From Actinospica robiniae DSM 44927 (GTDB lineage Bacteria; Actinomycetota; Actinomycetes; Streptomycetales; Catenulisporaceae), in the NCBI RefSeq assembly GCF_000504285.1, contig NZ_KI632511.1, forward strand, positions 4,151,372 through 4,215,371: 64,000 bases of DNA, in the 5' to 3' direction. Under the pieces are notes generated by a model that was not told where the DNA came from, did no database searches, and saw only the letters and a program-made list of their open reading frames with translations. How positions within the stretch are numbered: position 1 is the first letter of the stretch; each line of letters begins with the position of its first letter. The translations under genes were made by a program, and so were the position numbers. Of this stretch, positions 1 through 8,192 are shown piece by piece.

Positions 1-252
1 GTCACCGTCGTAGCCGTAGCCGGTCGCCTCGGTGAACGAGGCTCCGGCGGTGCCCGTGGTGGTCCAGCCGGACGGCGTCGCGGTGCCGGTGCCGTCGAGG
101 TCGAAGCCCGGATTGGCCACCGTGCCCGAACCCTGCGACACCCCGTGCCCCTGCTGGGCCTCGGCGAGCGTCGGCGAGGCGGCCAGGCCCAGCGCCACGG
201 CGGCCGCACACCATCTTCGTATCCGCACCCGAGGCTGCTTCGTGTTCGTCAC
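1..252 (-). CDS. Secreted carbohydrate-active protein, N-terminal part (cut by window edge)
   Basis: The reading frame starts at a GTG preceded by AGGAG about 9 bases upstream and runs off the window, giving 84 codons. It opens with a basic stretch rich in Arg/Lys, then a hydrophobic core (AAAVALGLAA) and an Ala-rich cleavage region, which is a typical secretory signal peptide. The mature start reads VANPGFDLDG followed by Gly/Thr-rich sequence with a Gly-Trp, resembling the galactose-binding-like beta-sandwich modules found at the N-termini of actinobacterial glycosidases. The catalytic domain lies outside the window, so the enzyme class cannot be named. The CebR-like palindrome about 40 bases upstream supports sugar-responsive expression. 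The signal peptide is seen directly; the carbohydrate role is inferred. Confidence 0.65.
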   Translation of the reverse strand, partial: MTNTKQPRVRIRRWCAAAVALGLAASPTLAEAQQGHGVSQGSGTVANPGFDLDGTGTATPSGWTTTGTAGASFTEATGYGYDGD

Positions 253-554
253 TCACACCACTCCTATCGGAGACCGGACGGCACCCCACCGTTGGGATCG
301 TTCCCAGTCCGCTGGCAAGATTTACCACCACCCGGCGCCATAGTCGAGATGCAGCAGCGGATTTCGCAGCTCACAATTCCGTGAACGCTCCCAGATCTGT
401 ACGCGGATCCACTTCGAATCCGCACCCGGGCCTGCGCTCGGATCCGCCGCCGGGCCTGGCCCGGGTGTGGTCCGGGCGTGGTCCGGACGTGGTCCGGGAG
501 CGGCTTGAGCACGCCCGGAACCGGCAGCTCACCGGGCCCGGCTAGGCTGGAGCG
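253..554. other. Divergent intergenic region, 302 bp
   Basis: This region separates the secreted protein gene (minus) from the sigma factor gene (plus). Apart from the CebR-like palindrome at 293-306 and the AGGAG ribosome site of the minus gene I see no gene. The stretch 413-490 contains short repeats of 'ggtccgg' and 'cgcaccc' type. Confidence 0.5.
293..306. promoter_or_regulatory. LacI/CebR-like operator
   Basis: TGGGATCGTTCCCA has perfect 5-base arms around TCGT. It matches the CebR/CelR cellulose-utilisation box of actinomycetes (TGGGAGCGCTCCCA) at 12 of 14 positions. It lies 41-54 bases before the start of the secreted protein gene, where it could block its promoter. Binding by a LacI-family repressor is inferred. 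Confidence 0.55.
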
Positions 555-1433
555 GTGGCGGAAGTCGAAGAGTTCGAACGGCACCGGCGCTACCTCGGCG
601 CGGTGGCCTACCGGCTGCTCGGATCGGTGGCCGACGCGGAGGACGCGGTCCAGGAAGCCTGGCTGCGCTGGAGCGAGGTGGACGGGTCCGCGGTGCAGAA
701 CCCGCGCGCCTATCTGACCACCGTCGTCAGCCGGCTCTGTTACGACCAGCTCGGCTCCGCCCGCGCCCGCCGGGAGGCGTACTACGGCGAATGGCTGCCC
801 GAGCCGCTGATCGACGACCAGCTCACCCCGCACGACCAGGCCGAGCGCGGCGAAGAGGTCTCGCTGGCGATGATGGCGGTGCTCGAGCGCCTCAGCCCGG
901 CCGAGCGCGCCGCCTTCGTGCTGCACGACGTCTTCGGCGTCGACTTCCCGCAGATCGCGCTGACCCTCGAGCGCACCGAGGCGGCCGTGCGCCAGCTCGC
1001 CTCCCGCGCCCGCAAGCAGGTCAAGGACCGCTCCCCCCGCCCCGCCGTGGACCGCGGCGCGCACCGCGACGCCGTGCGCGCCTTCGCCGACGCGATCGGC
1101 AAGGGCGACATCATCGGCCTGATGAAGGTGCTCGACCCCGACGTGGTCTGGCACTCGGACGGCGGCGGCATCGTCCGCGCCGGCGTGCGCCCGATCCTGG
1201 GCGCGGACCGGGTCTCGCGGATGGTGCTCGGGCTGATGGAGCGGTACTGGGAGCCCGGCAGCGTCATCGAGTTCGTCGACGTCAACGGCGAGCCGGGGAT
1301 GGCCCTGTTCACCCCGGACGACGCGCCGCTCGGCGTGGTCGGGTTCGGCGTGGTCGACGGGCTGATCACGGAGACGTACGTGGTGGTCAACCCGGAGAAG
1401 CTCACGCACGTCAGACGGGCCGCCGCGGCGTGA
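555..1433 (+). CDS. sigJ: ECF41-type RNA polymerase sigma factor (SigJ-like)
   Basis: A 292-residue extracytoplasmic-function sigma factor. Residues 1-75 form the sigma-2 region (RLLGSVADAEDAVQEAWLRW), residues 105-165 the sigma-4 HTH, and about 170-292 a SnoaL/NTF2-like C-terminal domain. Three landmarks of group ECF41 are present: WLPEPL in the linker, a DGGG motif in the SnoaL domain and NPEKL near the C-terminus. ECF41 factors carry this fused domain as an internal regulator in place of a separate anti-sigma factor. Usually the first motif is DGGGK; here Ile replaces the Lys. The next gene downstream is an oxidoreductase with a matching promoter, the usual ECF41 arrangement. The GTG start directly precedes the conserved N-terminus. 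Confidence 0.9.
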   Translation: MAEVEEFERHRRYLGAVAYRLLGSVADAEDAVQEAWLRWSEVDGSAVQNPRAYLTTVVSRLCYDQLGSARARREAYYGEWLPEPLIDDQLTPHDQAERGEEVSLAMMAVLERLSPAERAAFVLHDVFGVDFPQIALTLERTEAAVRQLASRARKQVKDRSPRPAVDRGAHRDAVRAFADAIGKGDIIGLMKVLDPDVVWHSDGGGIVRAGVRPILGADRVSRMVLGLMERYWEPGSVIEFVDVNGEPGMALFTPDDAPLGVVGFGVVDGLITETYVVVNPEKLTHVRRAAAA

Positions 1434-1551
1434 GGTGAGCCAGCGCCGCTGTGTGAGGGGGTTCGCCGCTGCATGCCGGGACGCGCCGCTGCCTGAGCCG
1501 TCCTTGCGGCGGGGTGGGCGGCCGTGGCCTGCGGGATGTGTCCCACGTCAC

Positions 1552-1578
1552 AGTCACACTCGGCGCGGGCCCGTCGTC
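1552..1578 (+). promoter_or_regulatory. ECF41-type promoter for the oxidoreductase gene
   Basis: AGTCACA (1552-1558), exactly 16 bases, then CGTC (1575-1578). As I recall it, the ECF41 consensus is TGTCACA-N16-CGTC, so only one base differs and the spacing is exact. Transcription would begin near 1585, some 27 bases before the ATG at 1612. The inference that the upstream sigma factor reads this promoter rests on family knowledge. Confidence 0.7.
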
Positions 1579-1611
1579 CCCCTTGCGACAACGAAGCGAG
1601 GAGGGCCCACC

Positions 1612-2721
1612 ATGACTACGCAGAGCAACGCCAAGCAGAACACGCCGGCCGGCCGGATCGTCGTCATCGGCGCCGGCTACTCGGGCCTGTGCGCGGCCGC
1701 GCGTGCCGGCAAGAGCGCCCAGGTGACGCTGATCGCGCCGGACGAGCGCATCCCGAACCGCATCCGGCAGCACGAGGTCGCGGCCGGGCGCGAGGTGCCG
1801 AAGCCGCTGATCGCCCACGTGGTGCGCGGCCGGAAGGTCACCCACGTCCAGGCCCGGGTGACCGAGCTGGACCTGACCGCGCGCAAGGTCTTCACCGACA
1901 CCGGCCGCGCCGTCGAGTACGACACCCTGGTCTACGCACTCGGCAGCCACACCGCCTGGCACGGGGTGCCCGGAGCGCAGAAGCACGCGTACTCCACCGA
2001 GCAGGCCGCCGAGCTGCGCCAGCGCCTGGCCGAGACACCGACCGGCCGGCTGGCCGTGGTCGGCGGCGGCGCGACCGGGATCGAACTCGCGGCCGAGCTC
2101 GCCGAGGCCTATCCCGACTGGAGGATCCAGCTCGTCTCCAGCGGCGAGGTCGGCGGCTGGTTCTCCGCCAAGGGCAAGGCGATCGTGCACGAGGCCCTCG
2201 GTCGGCTCGGCGTCGAACTGCGCGAGCACAGCGAAGTGACGGCCGTGGACGCGGCCGGGCTGACGACGGTTCAGGGCCGCATCGACGCCGACCTGGTCGC
2301 CTGGGCCGGGTCGTTCGAGGTGGCGCCGCTGGCCCGGGAGGCGGGACTGGCCGTCACCGAGACCGGCGAGGCGGTCGTGGACGCGTACCTGCGCTCGGCC
2401 TCCCACCCGGAGGTGTTCGTGATCGGCGACGCGGCGGCCGTGACGCTGCCCGGCATCGGCCGCCTGCGCAAAGGCTGCGCCACCGCCGAGCCGATGGGCA
2501 TGTACGTGGGCAAGGTGCTGGGCCGGATCGTGCGCGGCAAGACGGTCGGACCCTACAGCTACGGCTACACGGTGCAGTGCCTGAGCCTCGGCCGACACGC
2601 GGGCATGGTGCAGCGCGTCGGCAAGGACGACTCGATGCGCGAGCGGGCGTACGGCGGCGGAGTCGGGCGACGCGTCAAGGCCCTGATCGCTTGGGGCGTC
2701 GTGGTCGCGTTCCGGCTCTGA
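1612..2721 (+). CDS. FAD-dependent pyridine nucleotide-disulfide-type oxidoreductase (NDH-2-like)
   Basis: A 369-residue flavoprotein. The FAD Rossmann motif GAGYSG lies at about residues 20-25, the second nucleotide-binding motif GGGATGIE at about 150-157, and the FAD-closing motif VFVIGDAA at about 265-272. The family includes type II NADH dehydrogenases and related quinone or ferredoxin reductases; the substrate is not readable. There is no redox-active CxxC pair. ATG at 1612 is preceded by GAGGAGG. An in-frame extension upstream to 1435 exists but would run through the ECF41 promoter and lacks conserved sequence. Its position next to sigJ fits the ECF41 pattern, in which the target is often an oxidoreductase, epimerase or carboxymuconolactone decarboxylase. 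Confidence 0.85.
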   Translation: MTTQSNAKQNTPAGRIVVIGAGYSGLCAAARAGKSAQVTLIAPDERIPNRIRQHEVAAGREVPKPLIAHVVRGRKVTHVQARVTELDLTARKVFTDTGRAVEYDTLVYALGSHTAWHGVPGAQKHAYSTEQAAELRQRLAETPTGRLAVVGGGATGIELAAELAEAYPDWRIQLVSSGEVGGWFSAKGKAIVHEALGRLGVELREHSEVTAVDAAGLTTVQGRIDADLVAWAGSFEVAPLAREAGLAVTETGEAVVDAYLRSASHPEVFVIGDAAAVTLPGIGRLRKGCATAEPMGMYVGKVLGRIVRGKTVGPYSYGYTVQCLSLGRHAGMVQRVGKDDSMRERAYGGGVGRRVKALIAWGVVVAFRL

Positions 2722-2723
2722 GT

Positions 2724-2779
2724 TCCCGTCCCGGCCGGGCAGGGGTTATGGGATCCCGTCGCCCGGCCGGGCAGGGGTT
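2724..2779. repeat. Direct repeat pair between genes
   Basis: Two copies of TCCCGTC followed by CCGGCCGGGCAGGGGTT, at 2724-2747 and 2754-2779; the second has GC inserted after TCCCGTC. The copies occupy most of the short gap between the oxidoreductase and the molybdopterin gene. Confidence 0.75.
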
Positions 2780-2822
2780 CCGCTCTTCTCCGGCCTTCAG
2801 CAATCGGCGCTACAGTGCCCGC

Positions 2823-4451
2823 ATGTCGGCCGCAGAACAGCAATCGAACGACCCCGAGCCGTCGAAGGGAGCCCCGCCCGGCGGCTCCGGACGCCGCGGC
2901 GGGATCGGCCGCCGCAGTGGGACCGGGCCTCGCGGCGGGATCATGCGCGGCGTCCTGGTCGGGATCGCCGCCGGCGGGGCCGGGGTGGCCGCGGGCGAAC
3001 TGGCGGCGGTGCTCACCGGCGAGGCGAGCTCACCGGCGGTGGCCGTGGGGCAGTGGGCCATCAGCATGACGCCGAGCTGGCTCGAGCAGTGGGCGATCCG
3101 CAACTTCGGCACCCACGACAAGCGCGTGCTGCTGATCGGCGTCTACGTCGTGCTGGCGCTCATCTCGGCCGGCGCGGGCGTGCTCGCGCGCAGACACCTG
3201 ACGTGGGCGAGCTACCTCGCCGCCGGGTTCGGCGTCGTCGGCATGGTCGCGGCCGTGACCAGGCCCAACGCGACCTCGGGCTACCTGTTCCCCTCGCTCG
3301 TCGCCGGGTTCGCCGCGGTGCTCGTGCTGCGGTGGCTGACCATCCTGTCGCTGCAGGACACGGAGCCGGGCGCGGGCGCGGACGAGCGGCGCCGCTTCCT
3401 GCTCGGCCTGGCCGGGACCGCCGCCATCGCGGCGATCGGCGGCTTCGGCGCGAAGGCGTGGATCGACTCCCGGTACGACGCGGAGCCCGCCCGGGAAGCG
3501 GTGAAGCTGCCGAAGCCGGAGACCGTGCTGCCCGAGCCGCCCGCGACGGTGCACCCGAACGTGCGCGGGCTCGGGCCGTTCTTCACTCCGAACGCGCAGT
3601 TCTACCGCGTCGACACCGCGCTGACGGTGCCCCAGGTGGACCCGGAGACCTGGAAGCTGCGGATCCACGGCATGGTCGACCGGCCCATCGAGATCACCTT
3701 CGAAGAGCTGCTCGGCTACGCGTTCGAAGAGCACGACCTCACCCTGACCTGCGTGTCGAACCCGGTCGGCGGTTCGTACTGCGGCAACGCACGCTGGCTC
3801 GGCACGCCGCTCGCGCCGCTGCTGCGGCGGGCGGGAGTGCAGTCCGGCGCGGACATGATCCTGTCCACCTCGACCGACGGCATGACCATCGGCTCGCCGG
3901 TCGAGGCGGTGCTCGACGGCCGGCAGGCGATGCTCGCCGTGGCGATGAACGGGCAGGCGCTGCCGATCCAGCACGGCTTCCCGTGCCGGATGCTGATCCC
4001 CGGCCTCTACGGCTACGTCTCGGCGACGAAGTGGGTCACCGACCTGAACCTCACCACCTTCGCCTCGTCCTCGGCGTACTGGACGCAGAACGGCTGGTCG
4101 GCGCAGGGACCGGTGAAGACCGCCTCGCGGATCGACGTGCCGGCCGCCAACGCCACGGTCCAGGAGGGCGACGTCGTGCTCGCGGGCACGGCCTGGGCCA
4201 CCCACCGGGGTGTGGACGCGGTGGAGGTGCAGATCGACAACGGGCCGTGGCTGACCACGGCCCTGGCGGCGGCGGACACTCCGGACACCTGGCGGCAGTG
4301 GTCGTACACGTGGTCGGGCGCGAGGCAGGGCACACACACCGTGAAGGTGCGCGCGACCGACGCGACCGGCACGGTGCAGACCTCGGCCGTGCAGGACGTG
4401 GTCCCCGATGGCGCGACGGGCTATCACACGATCAACGTGCAGGTTTACTGA
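2823..4451 (+). CDS. Membrane-anchored molybdopterin-dependent oxidoreductase (sulfite-oxidase fold)
   Basis: A 542-residue protein. After a polar Gly/Arg-rich N-terminus come four to five predicted membrane segments (about residues 38-65, 98-118, 125-145, 150-175 and 195-212). An extracytoplasmic catalytic region then follows from about 255. The conserved cysteine that would ligate molybdenum is in LTCVSNPVGG near residue 318, and the C-terminal 120 residues form the Ig-like Mo-cofactor dimerisation domain. Such proteins are common in actinobacteria as predicted sulfite-oxidase or nitrate-reductase-like enzymes; the physiological substrate is unknown. The start is the ATG at 2823, close to the stop of the oxidoreductase; the frame stays open upstream only by overlapping that gene. 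Confidence 0.85.
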   Translation: MSAAEQQSNDPEPSKGAPPGGSGRRGGIGRRSGTGPRGGIMRGVLVGIAAGGAGVAAGELAAVLTGEASSPAVAVGQWAISMTPSWLEQWAIRNFGTHDKRVLLIGVYVVLALISAGAGVLARRHLTWASYLAAGFGVVGMVAAVTRPNATSGYLFPSLVAGFAAVLVLRWLTILSLQDTEPGAGADERRRFLLGLAGTAAIAAIGGFGAKAWIDSRYDAEPAREAVKLPKPETVLPEPPATVHPNVRGLGPFFTPNAQFYRVDTALTVPQVDPETWKLRIHGMVDRPIEITFEELLGYAFEEHDLTLTCVSNPVGGSYCGNARWLGTPLAPLLRRAGVQSGADMILSTSTDGMTIGSPVEAVLDGRQAMLAVAMNGQALPIQHGFPCRMLIPGLYGYVSATKWVTDLNLTTFASSSAYWTQNGWSAQGPVKTASRIDVPAANATVQEGDVVLAGTAWATHRGVDAVEVQIDNGPWLTTALAAADTPDTWRQWSYTWSGARQGTHTVKVRATDATGTVQTSAVQDVVPDGATGYHTINVQVY

Positions 4452-4593
4452 CCAGTTCCCAAACAACCGATATGACTTATGCGGGTTTTTACCCGTTGCC
4501 CGGCTGTCACGCTGAATAGACTGTGATGCCCGCAGTGTCCGCTCCGAACGACCGGCTGAGGGCCAGACCGAGCGCTCATGCGATGATCAGGCC

Positions 4594-5427
4594 ATGATCC
4601 CGCTTCCCCGGCTGATCGCCACCGACCTCGACGGCACGCTGCTCGACCACCGGCGCGAGCTGACCCCGCGCACCGTCGCCGCTGTCGCCGCGATCGTGGC
4701 CCTCGGCGTGGAGTTCGTGCTGGTCACGGCCCGGCCGCCGCGCACGGTCGCCCCGCTGGCCCGGCAGCTAGGCGGGCGGATCGTGGCACTGTGCGGCAAC
4801 GGAACGCTGCTGGCCGAGTTCGACCCCGCCGAGCCGGCCTGGCGTACGACGCTGATCAGGTCGTTCGAGCCCGCACAGGCACTGGAGATCATCACCCAGT
4901 TGCGCCCGGCACTGCCGGATGCCGGATTCGCCATCGAGACCGGCGAGGAAGTGCACTACGAGCCCGAGTTCCGCACCGGCGTGGTCACCGACGACCGCAG
5001 GGTCCTGACGGACGACCTCGCCGCCGCGACCCTCGCGGCGGCAACGATCGTGAAGGTGCTGGCTCGCTCGCCGGAGCGCGACGCGGACGACATGGTGCGG
5101 ATCGCCCGCCGCGCGGTCGCGGTCGCGGCCGAGATCTCGCACTCGGGCGGCCGTGGCCTGCTGGAGATCGCGCCCTCCGGCGCGTCGAAGGCGAGCGCGC
5201 TGGAGTGGCTCTGCGCACGCCGCGGGATCGAGGCCGCGCAGGTGGCGGCGTTCGGCGACATGCCCAACGACCTGCCTATGCTGCGGTGGGCGGGCATCGG
5301 CCACGCGGTGGCGAATGCGCATCCTGAGGTACTGGCGGCGGCGGACCTGATCGTCGGCCACCACGCCGAAGACGGCGTCGCCGTGGCACTGGAACAGTTC
5401 CTGGCGAACGTCGAGCTGAAAGCCTGA
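4594..5427 (+). CDS. HAD-superfamily phosphatase, Cof/YidA type
   Basis: A 277-residue HAD IIB hydrolase. Motif I is DLDGTLLD (residues 9-16) with the nucleophilic Asp, motif II is the Thr in LVTARP, and the C-terminal acidic motif is FGDMPNDLPML, with the conserved Lys in SGASKASALEW before it. The family dephosphorylates sugar phosphates, nucleotides or pyridoxal phosphate in the cytoplasm; specificity cannot be read. The length is normal for the family. It stands alone, 142 bases after the molybdopterin gene, and could serve the sugar cluster downstream, though nothing in the sequence proves it. Confidence 0.85.
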   Translation: MIPLPRLIATDLDGTLLDHRRELTPRTVAAVAAIVALGVEFVLVTARPPRTVAPLARQLGGRIVALCGNGTLLAEFDPAEPAWRTTLIRSFEPAQALEIITQLRPALPDAGFAIETGEEVHYEPEFRTGVVTDDRRVLTDDLAAATLAAATIVKVLARSPERDADDMVRIARRAVAVAAEISHSGGRGLLEIAPSGASKASALEWLCARRGIEAAQVAAFGDMPNDLPMLRWAGIGHAVANAHPEVLAAADLIVGHHAEDGVAVALEQFLANVELKA

Positions 5428-5673
5428 CCGGAGGGGCACCGAGGGACAACCTTCCGACCAGCCCGCGCGCTCCCCCGCCGGCGATCCCTTTCGCCTCGTG
5501 GGGTTCTCACCCCGCCTCAGTCCGCTCTCATGCGCCGCGTCGCCGCCGGCCTTACTCTCGGCCGTGTTCCCTTCTCGCCGTCCGAGGCCGCAATGCCTCG
5601 GGCGGCACCTGCTTTTCCGCCCCTCGCTATGCTTGACTCGGCTCGGGGCGGGCATTACCGTAACCTCCAAAAG

Positions 5674-5690
5674 TAAGGAAACTTTCCTTA
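5674..5690. promoter_or_regulatory. ROK-repressor operator (perfect palindrome)
   Basis: TAAGGAAACTTTCCTTA is a perfect palindrome with 8-base arms around one C. It ends 13 bases before the ATG of the ROK regulator, overlapping its likely promoter or leader, which suggests autoregulation of the regulator-GH4-kinase operon. It is AT-rich against a very GC-rich background. Confidence 0.75.
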
Positions 5691-5703
5691 TTAGAGAGGT
5701 GCG

Positions 5704-6915
5704 ATGGACCAAGTACCGGGGACCCCGAGCCTGCTCCGGGCGATCAACGATCGCACCGCGCTGCAGCTGCTCAGCGAGCAGGGCCCGCTCACCCGCGCCC
5801 GGCTCGGCGCCCTGACCGGACTGTCCAAGCCCACCGCCACCCAGCTGATGGACCGACTCGAGGCGGCCGGCCTGGTCGAGGCCATGCCCGGCGAGGGCCG
5901 CAACGCGCGGCTCTACCGGGTCCGGCCCGGCGCCGCGTACGTCGCAGGGCTCGACGTCACGCCCGCGCACATCCGCGTCCGGGTCTGCGACCTGACCGGC
6001 CAGAGCATCGCGCAGTCCACCTTGGCCACGCCGCGGCGCGAGGTCAAGGACGCGCTCGAGCGGATCCGCGAGGCGCTGACCGAGGCCTGCGCCCTGGCCG
6101 GGATCACGGTGGCGCAGCTCAACCGGATCGTGATCGGTCTCGGCGGCGCGCCGGACCCGCACAGCGGCCGGATCGGCTACGCCCGGCACCTACCCGGCTG
6201 GCACGACCCGAACCTGCTGGCGCGGCTGCGCACCGAGCTGACCGTGCCGGGCGAGGCGGACCCGGCGGTGGAGATCGAGAACGACGTCAACCTCGCCGCG
6301 GTCGCCGAGCAGGCGCGCGGCGTGGTGCGCCGGGACTCCCCGCTGGCCTGCCGCGACTTCGCCGTCCTGTGGATAGGCGAGGGCATCGGCGCCGCCGTCG
6401 TCATCGACGGCAGGCTGCACCGCGGATTCACCGGCGGCGCGGGCGAGATCGGCTACATGCCGGTATCCGGCCTGCCCCCGGTACGCAACATCAGCCGCGG
6501 CACCAACGGCGGCTTCCAGAACCTGGCCGGCGCGCCCGCGGTGCTCAAACTGGCCCGGGCCAAGGGCTTCCCCGGCTCGGACGCGGCGGCCGCCTGCCGC
6601 CGCGCCGCCGAGTCCGGCGCACTAGGCACACCGCTGCTGACGGAGGTGGCCGACCGGCTCGCGGTCGGACTCGCTCCGCTGGTGGCGGTGCTCGACCCGG
6701 AGCTGATCGTGCTGACCGGCGCGATGCTCCAGGCCGGCGGGGAGGTGCTGCGCGAGCTGGTGGCGGACGCCCTCTACGCCATGGTCATCCCCCGTCCCCG
6801 GCTCGTGCTCTCCGAAGTGGCCGAGGACCCCGTCCTCACCGGCGCGATCGAGTCGGCGCTGGCCGAGACCAAGCAAGAACTCTTCGACAACACCCGCAAG
6901 GGCCGAGGACTGTAA
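5704..6915 (+). CDS. ROK-family transcriptional repressor
   Basis: A 403-residue NagC/XylR-type regulator. An N-terminal winged HTH (residues 10-75, with LTRARLGALTGLSKPTATQLMDRLE) is followed by a ROK sugar-kinase-like domain from about 80. The kinase-derived ENDVNLAA motif is present at about residue 195. The Cys-rich zinc motif normally found after GE(I/L)GH is missing: after GEIGYMPV the sequence runs through Val/Arg/Asn with no cysteine. It is the first gene of an operon with GH4 and kinase genes, and a perfect palindrome lies just upstream. It probably represses the cluster and is released by a sugar or sugar phosphate; the inducer is unknown. Confidence 0.88.
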   Translation: MDQVPGTPSLLRAINDRTALQLLSEQGPLTRARLGALTGLSKPTATQLMDRLEAAGLVEAMPGEGRNARLYRVRPGAAYVAGLDVTPAHIRVRVCDLTGQSIAQSTLATPRREVKDALERIREALTEACALAGITVAQLNRIVIGLGGAPDPHSGRIGYARHLPGWHDPNLLARLRTELTVPGEADPAVEIENDVNLAAVAEQARGVVRRDSPLACRDFAVLWIGEGIGAAVVIDGRLHRGFTGGAGEIGYMPVSGLPPVRNISRGTNGGFQNLAGAPAVLKLARAKGFPGSDAAAACRRAAESGALGTPLLTEVADRLAVGLAPLVAVLDPELIVLTGAMLQAGGEVLRELVADALYAMVIPRPRLVLSEVAEDPVLTGAIESALAETKQELFDNTRKGRGL

Positions 6916-6923
6916 GGAACCCC

Positions 6924-8192
6924 ATGAAGCTCGCCATCATCGGCGGCGGCTCCACCTACACACCCGAGCTCGTCGACGGTTTCGCCCGGCTGCGCGAGCA
7001 GCTGCCGGTGGAGCAACTCGCGCTGATCGACCCCGATCCGGAGCGGCTCGAAGCCGTGGGCGCGATATCCCGGCGCATCCTGGCCAAGCAGGGCCACCCG
7101 GGTCAGGTGCTGGCCACCGCCAACCCCGCCGAGGGGCTCGAGGGTGCGGACGCCGTGCTCTTCCAGCTGCGTATCGGCGGCCAGGCGGCCCGGAACGTGG
7201 ACGAGACGCTGCCGCTCGACTTCTGCTGCGTAGGCCAGGAGACGACCGGAGCCGGCGGCCTGGCCAAGGCGCTGCGCACCGTGCCGGTCGTGCTGGAGCT
7301 CGCCGAGCAGGTGCGCAAGTACGCGCCGAACGCCCGGATCGTGGACTTCACCAACCCGGTCGGCATCGTCACCCGGGCGCTGCTCGACGCAGGACACGAC
7401 GCGGTCGGCCTGTGCAACGTGGCGATCGGCTTCCAGCGCCGCTTCGCCGAGGGCGCCGGGGTGAGCCCGAGCGAGGTCGAGCTCGACCACGTCGGGCTCA
7501 ACCACCTGACGTGGATCCGGGGCGCCCGGATCGCGGGCGAGGAGGCGCTGCCCAGGATCATCGAGGAGCAGGGCTCGGAGATAGCCGGGAGCCTGGAGAT
7601 GCCGCAGCAGGTCCTGCGCGACCTGAACGCGATCCCCTCCTACTACCTGCGCTACTTCTACGAGCACGACGCCGTGGTGAAGCACCTGCGCGAGAGCGAG
7701 TCGCGGGCCGAGCAGGTCGCCGCGATGGAGCGGCAACTGCTCGAGATGTACCGCGATCCGACCGTGGACACCAAGCCCGAACTGCTGAGCAAGCGCGGCG
7801 GCGCGTTCTACTCCGAGGCCGCGGTCGAGCTGATCTCCTCGCTGACCAACCCGGCGGGCGAGGCCGACCTGCGCGTGGTCAACATGCGCAACCGCGGCAC
7901 GCTGCCCTTCCTCGCCGACGACGCGGTGATCGAGGTCTCCGCCCGGGTGAGCTCCACCGGGATCGAGGCCGTGCCGCAGAGCCCGCTGCCCGCGCACATG
8001 CGGGGCCTGATCGCGCACGTGAGCGCCTACGAGGAACTGGCCCTGGACGCGGCGATCCGCGGCGGCCGGGACCGGGTGGTGCAGGCGCTGCTCGCGCACC
8101 CGCTGATCGGACAGTACGACCTCGCCAACCGCCTCGGCGACGCCCTGCTCGCCGCGAACGAGAAGTTCCTGCCGTGGGCAGTGGCACGTTGA
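6924..8192 (+). CDS. GH4-family 6-phospho-glycosidase-like enzyme
   Basis: A 422-residue member of glycoside hydrolase family 4, which cleaves glycosides by an NAD+- and Mn2+-dependent oxidation-elimination route in the cytoplasm. The N-terminus MKLAIIGGGSTYTPELV is the NAD-binding motif typical of the family. The metal-binding Cys is in GLCNV (about residue 160), the His in HVGLNHL (about 193), and a Tyr in GGAFYSEAA fits the catalytic base. TNPVGIVTRALL is also family-typical. The substrate may be a beta-glucoside or glucosaminide; family members differ in needing a 6-phosphate. The ATG lies 8 bases after the ROK stop, and the kinase gene overlaps its end. Confidence 0.9.
   Translation: MKLAIIGGGSTYTPELVDGFARLREQLPVEQLALIDPDPERLEAVGAISRRILAKQGHPGQVLATANPAEGLEGADAVLFQLRIGGQAARNVDETLPLDFCCVGQETTGAGGLAKALRTVPVVLELAEQVRKYAPNARIVDFTNPVGIVTRALLDAGHDAVGLCNVAIGFQRRFAEGAGVSPSEVELDHVGLNHLTWIRGARIAGEEALPRIIEEQGSEIAGSLEMPQQVLRDLNAIPSYYLRYFYEHDAVVKHLRESESRAEQVAAMERQLLEMYRDPTVDTKPELLSKRGGAFYSEAAVELISSLTNPAGEADLRVVNMRNRGTLPFLADDAVIEVSARVSSTGIEAVPQSPLPAHMRGLIAHVSAYEELALDAAIRGGRDRVVQALLAHPLIGQYDLANRLGDALLAANEKFLPWAVAR

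Noticed and set aside
264-1409. Long minus-strand open frame opposite sigJ
   Set aside because: It is antisense to a well-supported sigma factor; the translation is His/Asp/Arg/Val-rich with no motif, as expected from GC-rich codon shadowing.
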